Shown: positions 12,501-26,936, counted from the first letter of the stretch. The stretch is 64,000 nt of DNA from Epiperipatus broadwayi (GCA_028023455.1 JAQFVV010012394.1:19612353-19676352); one strand, 5' to 3'. Numbers and translations: made by a program. Notes: generated by a model not told the origin, from the letters alone.

Positions 12501-15254
12501 GTTTTGCAATAGTGTTGAATATGTTTTCTCACAATTATTTTCATTTCTAATATTTTCTATAATTCAAGTATTATCAATTTACAACAAAATGTTAAACGAT
12601 TTATAGTGGATATTCTTACGTGGCATTCAGGCATTTTAATAGCGAACTCAAATCGTTGCTGGTAAAGTCAGAGCTGAACCTTGCAGGGTTTATTTTTTCA
12701 TGTTCATCTTATTTTTCTCTTAAGTAGTCTGTTCAAAACTTTTCTTGTCAACACACACTCACACCCTCTTTTATTATTATTAATCACTTGGCAACACTCC
12801 AAAACTTGCTTGCTTTTTTAAAATGTCAACAATAGAGTATTAAAATATAAGGGGAAAAAATATCAAATATTAAATATTGATTTACAAATGTCACTCAATA
12901 ACACAGAGATAATCTTTACAATTCCAAATGTAATATTATAAACACTACATAACCAGTAAATAAATAAAAAATATAAGTAAGAAAATCATTTTAATCAATT
13001 ATATATGAGTATATCAGTTTTTCTTTGCATATAAATTTTATCACTATAATCTGAACTTTTTAAGTAACTGTATATAAAAAAATGAACAAAGTATGAAATG
13101 ATGTAAAAAATGAACATACATTTACATATACAAGCTAAATCTTAAATTGGAGTAGACAATAATCTAGAACACCAATGAACAACCCCTGCTATAACCTTCC
13201 CATTATCTCTACTCTTATACCAACATTCCCTGATGTTTTTCTGTCTTCATCTTTCACTACTAAATATATAACTTAAAATCCTATCAATTGGTACCTCCAA
13301 CTAAAGTTTAATTTTTTAAAAATCTAATTTCAAATAGCAAATCTCATCTCAATTCATTTTTCTCAGATAACTATCTTTAGCCATTGTTAACACAAATGTG
13401 AACTTCCCACATTTTTTCCTGGTGCTACCTGGAAGGTCACAATATATATTCACAAAGATGTGCCAAATGTCAGTAATGCAGTACGAATGGATGTCACTAA
13501 CAACATGGAATAAGATTTACTGCTTTAAAATAAATGACCATTGTTTGATTGCCATAATTTATATAAATAATCTGGTATGCCACTAGAATATATATAGAGA
13601 GATTTAGATTTCATTTAATAAAATATACATTAAGATTTGACCCACCCCTTCTTTTCTGATATTTAGAATAATTCAATCCCACCTTCATTGATTTTATAAT
13701 AACGAATATTAAAGTACTGTATTTGATATTTCAAGAGTATGGAACAATAAAATAAAAACTAGCAGTTATGTATAGAAAACAAATAAGTCACCCTTTCAGA
13801 ATTGAATAATAACATTTATAAAATAAATAAGGTTTCATAGCATTAATTAGCTTGAGTTCTGGATTCTCCCCGGGTAGAACCCAGATTTAAATAAATAAAT
13901 TTTTACACTAAAACATAAACAAAATGTTGATTCATAAAAACAATCTGGCTAGTGTATTAATTTATCATACATTATATTTTATGGGGATGTTAATTCATGG
14001 AGGTTTACTTAAAAAGAAAGAAAAGATTTTAGAAATTCAACTCTTCAGATTGCTTGAGATTGGCATAATAATAATAACTAAAATAGATATATAAAATCAA
14101 GTAACAAATACATATAAAGAAATGACCACACCAACATTAAAAAAATTAGAGCATATGAGAGAGAATTAAATTTATAGAAATTACTTGAGAGCAATTTACA
14201 TATTAGAAAAGTTACAAAGTTAAAAAGATCTATATTACTAGGAATTGATAGTAGAGTTTGAGACTAGATTTAGTTTCAATGGTGGCAGTTTGAAATAATT
14301 TATATTGCACCATTTTAAGAGTCCATTTTTCAAAGTATGGCATTTAATGGTTCCATGTGAATTCTTGGTGACAGCCAGCTTCTGATCAGCATTCCAAAGT
14401 TCTTTTTTAGACTTTTCTTCATTTCAGTGCAGCAGGATATTATGGCAGTGGAAGATGATCTCCATAGAATGGGCTTACTACTTGATCATTATTTTTTTAA
14501 ACTTTCAAACCCATGTGGGTTATGATCACTGTAGTTCTTTCAATAGTAGCTAATCTGTTGGTGATTTAAAATCCGGCCATTTTATACTCCTGTTTAGGTA
14601 TTTGAAGAATGCTTTCCATTTCTTATCTCTAGCTCAAACGTAATCTTTAACCTAACAAATTTTACATTTCTTTGTCCATTGTTTTTGAAAGATGCAACTG
14701 TTGGATAACATTCCAAAAATATATTCAAATCTATTTCCAGATTAGAAATAGATTTGACAAAATGCTTATAACAAAAGTACAATCGTTAATCTTAATCCCC
14801 ATTTTATTTTAAGTAAAAACTTGAATTAAAAATTCCTTCCCCAGATTAAAACAATAGTGTTTCCAACCCTTTAATTATTTTTGGACAATTAATGGTTGCA
14901 TCTTTCATCTTGGATTTTATAAAATATACAGTTTAAAAGGAAAAACAAGCAATTTAAAAGGAAAAAGTTTAAAAAATGACGTATAATAAAATATTTAAAA
15001 CATCAATATTTTGTTAGTAAGTTTTTGCTTCTATATATATATATTTGAGCCACACTACATATTTTAATAAAAAAGAATTAATAATAACAAAAATGTTATC
15101 TAAAAGCCAAATTTTTATAACATAGATGCGCATCTCAAATATATACATAAAATATATATACATGACTAAAGGAGCGGATTGGGATATAGGGTTTAAACAC
15201 AAGTTAGTAGATACACCCATGAAGCTCAATCTTAAGCTAAGATTGACTGCTTCA
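9564..15254 (+). mobile_element. Element B copy 1 (TGT...ACA type), split by a nested element
   Basis: It starts TGTACCAGTC at 9564 and ends ...GACTGCTTCA at 15254. It is flanked by ATAT (9560-9563) and TTAT (15255-15258), a 4-bp target duplication with one mismatch. It sits inside repeat A copy 2, and the uninterrupted site is at 589-592. It aligns with 49071-52880 and, more distantly, with 34797-37617. Removing the nested 2.6-kb insertion leaves about 3.1 kb. No coding capacity is recognisable; reading frames at 9557-9739 and elsewhere are not conserved between copies. The ends fit a long solo LTR or a non-autonomous transposon with 4-bp duplications (Ginger-like). I cannot decide between these. 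Confidence 0.7.
10843..13441. mobile_element. 2.6-kb TGT...ACA insertion nested in element B
   Basis: Element B copy 2 is continuous across this point (about 50255-50285), but copy 1 carries an extra 2599 bp. The insert begins TGTAACTTCTG and ends GAAGGTCACA, so its ends are roughly inverted (TGTAACTTC against TGTGACCTTC). ATAT precedes it (10839-10842) and follows it (13442-13445), giving a 4-bp duplication, although the site is a TA run and so is weak evidence. No coding region is recognised. It may be another solo LTR or non-autonomous element. Confidence 0.55.
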
Positions 15255-16516
15255 TTATTAAACTTAAAACAAAATATATACAAAATTAAAACAAAAAGAA
15301 AAGATTAGGTTACAGATTTCCAATCAAAAAAATCATCAATATGTAAGCCTTCACTCTGGCTTATGAATTTTTATTTAGGAATACTCAAATTCTATTATTT
15401 ACCTTACAATATTATATATTTGCTACTAGTTTAATGAATATTAAAATATTTCCTTTCAGTAGATATACAAAATACTTAGCATAATATTTTATCAATCGAA
15501 ATATGTTTTAGGTTCATCCTAGATTAATAAAATATAAAATAAAAGCAATGTTTATGTACTAAAATAATTTGCATGGCACCATTCTAAGTTTTAAGATATG
15601 TATTTCATGTTCAAAAATATAAAATTATCAAATAAAAATATAAGCATTCATCACACATTTCACATCCCTCAGTTTGATGTTTCTTTGTAAAATATGCATT
15701 ATTTCAAAATATGGTTTTATGAAAAATCATAAAATATCAAAAAAAAAATTAAATATTTGGAATAGTTATGATTCCTTTATCATCATAAATATAAAAAGAT
15801 ATTGAGAATAATTATGATTATTTTCTCATTTCCGTCGTCAGCATTAAACATTCAAGATCATTTGCATTTCTACTTAATTCAAAACCTATCTTGCCTCTTA
15901 AAACAATTCATCATTCTAATTTTATTCATTATTATTCTTTTAGAATACTAGACTACATTATGCATTATAAATGAAATTAAGATAGCGATATAATGTATAG
16001 GACATGAAAGAATAACTAGAGTAAAGACTCAATAGTATAAATAATTCATGAATCCACATGGAAAACAGTGCGAAGAAATAGGTATGACCTCATGTAATAC
16101 CTTAAAAAATAATGTCTAGGCTTTCTTTCAGCACTTACAGAACATTTAAATACAAATATCAAAATACTATCCATGGAAATAAATACAATAATACAGGGTG
16201 GCATTAACTGTATTTGTATAACAACTACTTAGATATAATATATGTTAATTTTCCTATCTTCTTAATACATCCTACAAATATACAACACCCAGGGTTTCAT
16301 TTCCTACTCTCCTGTTTACTATCATCGAAATTCCAAATAGATTTAAACAACACCGTAAAATAAACTAAGCTATTTTTCCAATAATAAACAAGGTTAGCAC
16401 ATTAACTTATCCAACCATAAATACTATAAGATGTGGTTTCACACACTTAAGCTTAGCCACAAATACAAATGATTTTGATTAAAATAATCGACCAATATTC
16501 ATATATTTAAAATAAA
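15255..16516. repeat. Repeat A, copy 2, right half
   Basis: From about 15290 onward this matches 595-1835 closely, including the CACATCCCTCAGTTTGATG block (15660) and the block at 15960-16060. The first roughly 35 bases hold a small duplication of the junction sequence (TTAAAACAAAA). Homology ends near 16516. Confidence 0.8.
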
Positions 16517-17380
16517 TATAATATAGTCATTTTGATCTTTTTATAATTTAATTCTAAATTAATAAAAAAATCAATTTAACATTAACAATTTTTTTTTGTT
16601 TGTTTTTAGATTTTTGTTTGCTTGCATTTAAGGGTTTAGTATACATATACATTACTATTGTCAATAATATAATTTTAACTGACAATTTTACACAAACATA
16701 TTAACTTATAATTAATAATATGCTTTTATAGGGTTGGTAGATTCAGTCTTTATGATGTAGGTGTGAGTAGTGATTTTTGTGTGGTTGGTTAAATGTATCC
16801 TCACAATATATATACAGTTATGGAGAGGAAGTGGTGATTGGTTAGGGCTATTCACATTGATCGTGATCCCACATTAAGAGCAGTATTTACGTAATAGATA
16901 GTGGTTCTAAACATTGCTAAAATTAACTAAGTATAGCTATTAACTTCTTATTCACTACCCTCTTGAAATTGATGATAATGATTAAGCCTCTATTTAACAT
17001 ATAAGTACTTAAAACACAGGCTACATTTCCTGATCATCACAATAAGCCTTAAGATTGCAGTACATTAATAGTTATATTTGGATACTTCTGGAAATGACCT
17101 GAGCTTCAGACTGTCATCTCCTTTACAGAAGAGCTTCTAATGCAAACAACCAAATAAGAACTACAACTTTATAATCACTTTTATTTCATCATCAACATTC
17201 CAAAACAGTAGCTTGGTCCAGAGAATGAACTAGTGAAATAGACAAATAGTAGGAATAATGAACTAATGTATACTATTATAAGAAAAATAAAACTTAATAA
17301 GATATAAAAAGAAATATACAAAATAATAAATTAATCACTAAATTGAGTACTAGATACTTTACTACTTAATACAAATACAA
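16517..17380. other. AT-rich DNA, no gene recognised
   Basis: No domain, RNA gene or repeat boundary seen. Reading frames are short. Confidence 0.55.
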
Positions 17381-17396
17381 TAAATATAAATGTACA

Positions 17397-17542
17397 TGAT
17401 CACTATCTCTTATACTAGCACATAAAGGCCACAAGCCAGAAACTAGTCTGGGGATATTGGACGAGTAGGCACTAGATAGGGATTTTGCACAAGCCTTCTG
17501 GCATCCATTGATTACTCTGATGTGTGGAGAGTTTTGCATTGT
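17397..17542 (+). mobile_element. Internally deleted copy of the hammerhead-bearing foldback retro-element
   Basis: The 146-bp insert is flanked by a perfect 16-bp direct repeat, TAAATATAAATGTACA, at 17381-17396 and 17543-17558. It carries the family signature AAGGCCACAAGCC followed by GAAACTAGTCTGGGG (about 17424-17455) and the 3' arm (CTTCTGGCATCCATTGATTACTCTG...). The 5' arm and the CTGAYGA half of the ribozyme core are deleted. The long variable-type target duplication argues for retroposition rather than cut-and-paste. Confidence 0.75.
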
Positions 17543-17558
17543 TAAATATAAATGTACA

Positions 17559-20215
17559 ACTAATAAAATGCATAGTATCAATTAATGATTGTTACTGGTA
17601 TTAAAAATAGATCCATATACCATAATAATTAATATATAAATAAATCTTATATACAATAATATCAATTATTACACATATTTTTAGTATTATGTAATACTTA
17701 ATGATATAAATTATTATTATGGAAGCATGCACATTTTATTCATTTAAATGTAAATTTTGTGGTAAAAACGTGAGCCAGCAGAACCCAATAAGTCCTTAAC
17801 TTTAAAAGTTTTGGTTAACATTATGCTATTTTCTCTAGTTAGGCAATGTTTTTTTTTTTTTTTTGTAGATTATACAGCGTAGCATTGTATAAATAAGGCG
17901 CCATATGCATCCCACAAAAAAGTAGTTTTCAAATTATAAAGTTACAGCAGATTAAAATAAAAATTAGATAGTGAAATAATTTACTCTACTTGTGAGGATA
18001 GCGTTTCTTGAAATATTTATATTATATTAGTAGACAAAAAATATATTATTACTGTAAATTAGATCTATTAATATTTATAAAAGTAGCAGAGGTATTTTGT
18101 ACACATTTCATTTTTTAATTCTAAATGCTAAGAAATGTTAATTCCTTAGCCATAGAATAGAATTTATTTCAAACTGGCACAAGTCTTTTAATTACCCTTT
18201 TTCCAAGGCGCACTGAGATGAGACCTTGTACAATTCTTTGAAAATGTATTTTATCTCATGTAAAATAAATTAAACAATAAGACAGATTTTATTCTTATCA
18301 TGATGGTAATTATGGATTCCAATATTAGAAAACATACCTTTTTTTTTAGTTCCTGCAGCCAGCATGTTTTTTCCTAGCCAGTGTCTATTATTATTTTTTG
18401 ATATCACATGCCATCCGTCCATGCAACACAAATTTAAACAATGCATTCTTTATAACTTAATAATTACCAGCTGATAGAGCAAGTTCTATATATCTTGTTT
18501 TAATTAATACTAAAATTTAATATCATTTTACAAATTACTATAATGTTACAATTGTACTACATTTTTTGTAACTAAATGTTGATTTTTATAAAGATTTGCA
18601 AACATTTGTTGGAATCAATTCAAACAAAACAAATTCAAAGTGGCATCTCTTAGAAATAATATATTTTATCAGTATTTAATTTCTTATTCATGAGATATGT
18701 ACAACTAAATTAAACAGGTATAATTTATAATATTTTAATTAAAGGCATAAGCATTCTAAGTCTTTAATTTGTCTGTGCTTTGCACCCAATTAAAATACCA
18801 ATATAGTGCATTACTATTATAATAAGATTAACTGCTAACTTTTTAGTATTGTAATCCTTTTAGTAATTAGACAATGAAAACAATGCCACAGTCTGTATAA
18901 TATATTTAAAAGGAAATTTGTGCACATTAAAAATCAATTCCAATATTAGTTTGTTTTGTAAAAAAATATTTTATAATCATAAGAAAATCAAATTTTATTT
19001 TACAATCAAGAGAAATTAAATGATGTTTTATTTGTTTTATAGTTTACCTTAATATATGTATCACTGAAAAGACATTGAACCAATATCAACACATTTGAAA
19101 TTTCCTTTGTCAACACTCTTAGACTAAGCAAAGAACTGGACAAATCTGAAATATTGTGTTATTATTGATTTCTAATGTGTACAAAATTTGAAGGCAATCC
19201 ATTTGATAGAAGTATTGTATTTTAAAAATCAATTACAAAATTTAGCTTAAAAAACAGAGTTTCTAAGTTAAATAAAAAATATGTTCACCTAGGCCTTTTG
19301 GAATTTGAATTCAACTTCAGAAATTTGTATATGACTTAAATTTTGTAGGTTAGTACAAATTCCTTGTGTATATAAAGTAAACCTGTATTTCCAAAAATAT
19401 GTTCATGGAAAATCAATAAAGGTTTCTTAAAAAATTATAAAAATTAATATAAGCTTTTATGATTTTAAATGTTGCATGAAATTGAAACACTGGAAGGCTG
19501 ATGTATATATGCATAATGCTGACTGCGACGGACATCTGCTGTTCTAGAAGAATAGATATTGATCAGAATATTTCTTTATTAAATACATCACTTAATTTAC
19601 TTAAATATGTAACTATTATTATTATAAGCCTAATAGCACCTTTGACTGTTTTAATGTCAGATTTGAATTGACTTGCGAAAAATTTTGTGACTGGACATTT
19701 TTTATTATTATAATTTTTCTTTCACAATAATTATAAATTATTTTTTATTATAATTACATTATGTATTTTTTTTTGCTTTTATAGCTTTCAACTATTTTAC
19801 ATTTGATTGTATATAATGTGGTATAATGTTATTTATTTCACAACCTTTAATTTTTGTTACTAAACATTTTATTAAATCATTTTTACTGAAATTGTTTTTA
19901 CATTATTTACATTTTTAATACCTTTCTTTCACGTTTACTTTTGCATATTGAGGCCTTTTTTATAACACATATTTTTTTTTGTTTCTGTTACAGTTCTGAC
20001 TAATATTAGAATTTAAATATCTAAAATTACCCATGAATGCTTCATTAAAGACAGGAATTTTAAAACAACCTTTATGATTGAAAACAAATATTAAAAAGCA
20101 CATCATCTAAAAACGTAACAAAAAAAAATATGATAAAAAGTTTTTTAGATTGGGTATTTATATGTATTGCCAATATATATATATATGTGTGTATGTGTGA
20201 CTGGTGTGTTTATGT
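17559..20215. other. AT-rich DNA, no gene recognised
   Basis: Long A/T stretch without a recognisable protein signature or RNA gene. A TA/TG microsatellite is present at about 20178-20200. Confidence 0.55.
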
Positions 20216-20219
20216 AAGA

Positions 20220-21950
<1,731 letters not shown>

Positions 21951-22257
21951 ATCCAAAAATATCAGTCATTAAAAATATAATTTTTACTCTATTCACATTA
22001 GTATATTTTACTATTTTTATATATTTTATTTTACATAATAAAATTTGAGAATAAATGTTTATTTCGTTTGTTTAAAACTCATATTTAATTGCTTAATTTA
22101 TTTATTATTAATGTCTATCTACTCTATAAAATATCCAAGGTGATCCATTAAAATTTCAGGATTTGTGAAGGGTTCTGTCATATGAAATTTTAGGAAATGC
22201 AGTAGACTATTCAAATTGTTTTCAATTTTTATTTTTGTGAGAAGGCTGACAAATTTC
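21951..22257. other. AT-rich spacer
   Basis: No feature recognised. Confidence 0.5.
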
Positions 22258-22354
22258 TTTTTTTTTCATGTATCATAGCATTGGCCAGGAAGCGAACCCA
22301 CAATCCGGGCAACTGCTTGTGAGGCAGTCGCGCTGACCTCTCGACCATCAATGC
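22258..22354 (-). mobile_element. tRNA-derived SINE
   Basis: On the minus strand the unit begins GCATTGATGGTCGAGAGG and runs through an A-box-like D arm, an anticodon-arm-like hairpin and a T arm (GTGGGTTCGCTTCC). It ends GGCCAATGC-TATGATACATG followed by A-rich sequence. The 5' GCATTG pairs with the 3' CAATGC as in an acceptor stem. The same unit is at 60753 and, more diverged, at 24152. The conserved TATGACA(T) tail plus poly(A) marks it as a SINE rather than a tRNA gene. Confidence 0.75.
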
Positions 22355-22960
22355 TTGATGATGGACAAATTTCTTCTTGCTTTAAGATTACTTTTTTCCA
22401 GTAGTTAAAACTATTATATTTTCATCATTTCATGTAAAGATTTTGATGGTAGATTTTTTATATTTATTCAATGACATCATAAGAGAGGATAATTGATACA
22501 ACATCTGGAGATGAAAGTTGGGGAGCTCTGCCAAACTACATCATGACTGATAGGTTACAGTTGATGGATCTAGCCCACATATTTTGGTAACTCCACTAAC
22601 AATGACTTTTTCATACTGCCTTGTGCAAGACAACTGCTTCTACATGAATTATTAGGATTTTTTATTTCGCTACAACTATTTGTTAAATTATGGGATGGAA
22701 CATTTAATAACACTGAATTTATTTGTAATAATGTCCTGGATAAATTTAGTAAGCAATTATTATACTGTGGAACATTGATTTCCTCTAATGTTTGAGACCA
22801 TATCTTAAATACTTTCTCAATTTATGTCACAACTATGACCAAACATCAAAACCATTGTATATTGTCAATGAGAGTCGACAGAGCAGGCATATTGTTATTT
22901 AAAATGCTATGTGGATCCATTCCAGAGATATGAATAGCAACATTTGTACTGTTCTCACTA
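22355..22960. other. AT-rich DNA, no gene recognised
   Basis: No recognisable domain. Composition becomes richer toward 22960. Confidence 0.5.
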
Positions 22961-22966
22961 TGGTAC

Positions 22967-23480
22967 ACACGTTGCTGGCTCACCTTTAATCATGCACTAG
23001 AACGTCCGCTCGAGCTCTATATTAACAAAATGGAAAAAATTTGGAAAAGGGACCAGAATTTGGCCCTCTCTTACATCTATGACTCTACATGGAGGTTATT
23101 GATCTGGTCCCCAAAGCTGATCCCTTTCACTCCTGAATAGAAATCTCCTTCCCTGGAGAATATTTTGAGGCTGAATGGCCTGCATCCCTTTGTGATTACT
23201 CACCTTGCTCTGCATGATTATTGCCCAGATCCTGAGTTATTATGGCAATAACCTCTAATATGAAGGGTCGACTTAGTCATGCAGAGCATGGACAAAGGAT
23301 TAGACCTATCACTGAACTATATGAGACATGCAAGCGTGGTCATCTATATCAACAAGATACTATTCCGGACTCATTCCATGCTGATATGCTTCATATTAGT
23401 CCTTTTGGCTAGTGTCAAACAAGATATCAATATTGAGCTTTCATCCTCCTGCTTATCATGTAATATATCCTATGTTTAAC
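22967..23480 (+). pseudogene. Unidentified degraded coding-like island
   Basis: One frame stays mostly open from about 22967 to 23480. It reads RCWLTFNHALERPLELYINK at the start, then STWRLLIWSPKLIPFTPE up to a stop near 23140. It continues through NGLHPFVITHLALHDYCPDP to further stops near 23250, with an open tail at 23279-23479. Base composition is clearly less A+T-rich than the surroundings, and an AATAAA lies at 23508-23513. I do not recognise the protein. It could be the 3' exon of a retroposed gene or a fragment of an unidentified element. Confidence 0.35.
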
Positions 23481-24132
23481 TATTATCATATATTGTAACC
23501 AAATTTCTGAATAAAATTCTATATTTTATAAAAAATAAAAACATCAAAACCATTGTTCAGTAACCTTGTGTTTTTTTTATTTTACAAATTTACTAATTAA
23601 CTGAATGCAAATTTATTAATTAAGTGAGTGCATATTTCTATATCCTGTAATAAGTTTTATTTCTTTGTCATTTATGGCGTTAATCAAATTGCTAAACAAC
23701 TTAATTATAATTTTAGTCAACTTTTATAATAAAAAAAAATCATTTGTTTTTAAATTACTCTTTAATCAAAACTTCTTACTTAAACTTTACAAATTTTTAT
23801 TTTACCAAATTATTGCTAATTAAAAATCATAATAACTTATAAATGAACTCATTTGTGTTCATGAGAATATGATTTTATTAAATATTAAAGTGTTCTCTGT
23901 TATTTCTAATATCCCCCTTCCCCGTTTCATATTTACATTTTACAAATAAATAACATTTATAAACTCAACTTTATATTATTTTCCATTACAACAAATTTTT
24001 TAAGTTTCATAGCCCATATTTCAGATTAATAAAGCATTCATATATTCCATATTTTTTTTAACATTTCCAAAATAAACAATTTTTTCATTCTTAAGTGATC
24101 CTCCATTGGAAATTATCCCATATGAGGGATTC
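23481..24132. other. AT-rich DNA, no gene recognised
   Basis: No feature recognised beyond A/T tracts. Confidence 0.5.
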
Positions 24133-24151
24133 AAGAATAGTTAGATGTCTT

Positions 24152-24260
24152 GCATTGTTAGCCGAGAGGTATCGCAGCTGCCATGCAAGCAAGTAGTTGG
24201 TTGCAGATGGTTGTGGGTTCGCGTCCCGGCCGATGCTATGACATATGAAAAAAAAAAAAA
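24152..24260 (+). mobile_element. tRNA-derived SINE with target duplication
   Basis: The unit begins GCATTGTTAGCCGAGAGG and has a T-arm-like GTGGGTTCGCGTCCCGG. It ends CCGATGC-TATGACATATG and a poly(A) run. AGAATAGTTAGAT occurs directly before it (24134-24146) and directly after the A tract (24261-24273), a 13-bp target duplication typical of LINE-driven SINE insertion. It landed in a small repeat related to 24561-24663. Confidence 0.8.
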
Positions 24261-24273
24261 AGAATAGTTAGAT

Positions 24274-24639
24274 TCATTCTATTCTTGATCTTTTGTTCAA
24301 CATTTAAAATGCTTTTAATTTATAGCCTGAGAGAAAGTGATTTACTCTCTTTGTTTACATATACAATGAGCTACGTTTAATTTTTACATATTAAATCTTA
24401 TTTAATTATTATAATCAAGTTGCTAAAAGAGATTCTGTCTCTAGCCTTGTATAATTGATTATTAGTTTAATAACTATTAAGTGCCATATTTAATCTCAAT
24501 AAATTAATTTAATTCTGAATTACTGACAATGTTGACAAAGATATGCTTATAAATGTTAGAGCTTCAAGAATAGGTAGATTTATTCTAAGCTTGGTCCCTT
24601 TATTCAACATTTAGAGTTCTTTTAATTCATAGTCTGGGA
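24274..24639. other. Spacer with a local duplication
   Basis: 24129-24370 (without the SINE) and 24561-24663 share TCAAGAATAG.TAGATT.ATTCTA and TTCAACATTTA. No gene recognised. Confidence 0.5.
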
Positions 24640-26090
24640 ATGATCCTCTTTATTTACATTTTTAACCATTATCAATCTACTAGAAAGTGAAAGTTGCCAA
24701 GAACAATCCATCTCTGATCTTTAGTCTCTCTTCTCCACATCATCCCTGCATACTTCCTTATTCCATTCATCCATCTCACATGCAGTCTCTTTCTAGATCT
24801 TTTATAATCACTTGTAATCCAATTTAAGATTTAACTGCCCATCTATTATCATCTTTTCTAAAAATATGTCCAGTCCAACTCCATTTCAGTCTCTTAATTC
24901 TTTCAATGATGTCATTAACACCTGTTTATTCTCTTACTCATCCATTTTATCTGTGATTCCTTGTTACTTCTAACATGCATCTCTCCATACTTTTTGAATG
25001 ATTTGAAGTATTGGTATTATTTTTATGCTGAGTATTCAAGTTTCATATCCATAAGTAAAAACTGGTAAAGCATTTATTAAAAACCTTTCTTTTTAAACAT
25101 ATGGGCACATTTCCTTTTAATGTTAAGTTATTTCTACCAAAAGTCCTCCAACCAAGTTTAATTCTATGATTAATTTCATCCATTATGTTGCCAACTATAG
25201 TAATAATCTGACCAAGGTATTTGTAACTAACTTTTTCTAGGTCATTACTATCAATCTTTATTATTATTATTTTTTTTAAAAATTTATTAAACAGTACTTT
25301 AGACTTAACACTTACCTTCTTACTTTCATCTGCTAACTTTTGCAACAGTTCTTAAAGCTCTAAAGCATTATTTGTAAAAACAAATATATCATCTGCAAAA
25401 TCTAGATGACTTAAAGAATCGTCATTCACTTTTATTCTTTTAGCTTCCCATTTTAATCCACAAAATACTTCTTGCAGCACTGCTGTAAAAAGTTTTGGAG
25501 ATATAGAGTCATCCTATCTTACACCCTTCTCAGTGTTAATCTTCCTAGTATTATGTGATCTAAATGTTGCTGCATATTTATAAATTTTCTTCAGAATATG
25601 ACTATCCTGAGTTTATACTTTGATGATCCAATATTTTAATCACTGAAAAAATGCTTATAGACTCAAATGCCTTTTATTATCTATAAATCCAAAGCATAAT
25701 ACAACTCATATTCATTTGTCCTTTCTATAACTTCTCTCAATACTTAGATATGATTCACTGTACTAAACCACTTAAATCCAGATTGTTCTTTTGGCTGGTT
25801 GAAATCTAAAGTTTGCTGTAGAGGAGTTGTAATTATCTTGGTAAAATTTTTGTATAAAACTGATAAAAGATTAATATGTCCATAATTTCTAATATCTTCT
25901 TTATAACTTCTTTTAAATATTAATACTGCACTCTTTCAATCATTTGGTACATCTTTATGATTTAAACATTTGATATATGAGTTTGCCAAAAAAATTTCTA
26001 TTTCTTCACCTGTTTCTTTTAAGACAGATTATAATTTCACCATTAACCGAAGTTTTTCTCTTCATAAATTTAATTGCATGTCTTACTTCT
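24640..26090 (-). pseudogene. RTE-like LINE reverse-transcriptase fossil 1
   Basis: Read on the minus strand from 26090 down, the broken frames follow an endonuclease/RT-type LINE (RTE-like) in order. They start with EEVRHAIKFMKRK at the RT entry. Next comes DSISPKLF-like sequence near 25500. The catalytic motif LDFADDIFVF is preserved near 25409-25380. A 100-codon open segment (25345-25043) contains YKYLGQIIT and LKGNVPICLKRKVFN. A decayed tail equivalent to the K-W-W-GH...W block runs to 24640. Many stops and frameshifts make it inactive. The 3' end shows the family end ACCATTATCAATC...(GCAGG) in complement. Related copies are at 57730-58430 and 60965-62545. Confidence 0.75.
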
Positions 26091-26785
26091 TCATTGTTTA
26101 CATATACAATGAGTTATGTTTATTATAGATTAATGGAGAAAACTTGTTTTGCCTTAAGAGGATTGCCAATTAATAGTAATTGTCTCCTGACAACATTTGA
26201 AAGACAAAAGTTATCTCTATTTACATGGATATAATCTTATTACTATTTCTTATTATAATAACAATAACATGAAAATATTTAATTCAGTATATATATATAT
26301 TCAGTATATATATAGCTCCAATCTAAAAAATAAGTGCAAACAAATAATCATAAAAAAAATAGAAAGCAAAATCACTAGTAAGATTCTATCTATGGTGAGA
26401 TCAACTTATAAAAACTCAGTGCAAACATAAGGTAACAATAGATTAAAATATTAGGGTACAACTTTAATCTCAACTGTAAAGATTGAAATAATTATAGAAT
26501 GAATGAAAATGCACATGATAGTGAACTAGAGCGTACAAACACACCAGCAAATTCATACATTCTTATAATAATAATAAATGCTACTATAAATAATAAAGTC
26601 ATTATGCAAAAAATTAATAAAGAATAATAATAAATCTGGGCAATCAATTATTTTTATTTCAAAGTTAATAATATGTCAAACAATGGGAAGATTTAAAACC
26701 TTTTTATTTGTATAATGCTTCTAAACCACATTGTGGGTTATATATAAAGTTTATTAGGCACTAGCAGATGATCTAATAACGTGAA
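26091..26785. other. AT-rich DNA with TA microsatellite
   Basis: A short TATATA/TTCAG repeat lies at about 26284-26314. Small reading frames here are not recognised. Confidence 0.5.
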
Positions 26786-26788
26786 AGG

Positions 26789-26936
26789 CTAAAACCAACA
26801 GAAGCGCCTTAAAAATGCTTATGTGACATCTTTTTCTCATAGTTATGGCTTATGTTCTTGAATTGTGAGTTCCACGTGCAGTCATTATTACATCTGCTTG
26901 GCTGTCCCATAAGCATTTTTAAGGTGCTTCTGTTGA
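26789..26936. repeat. Small foldback
   Basis: Left arm CAACAGAAGCGCCTTAAAAA.. (about 26793-26827) and right arm ..TTTTTAAGGTGCTTCTGTTG (about 26903-26936) are inverted copies of about 34 bases with few mismatches. They are separated by about 75 bases. No ribozyme-like core was seen, and no clear target duplication. Confidence 0.65.
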
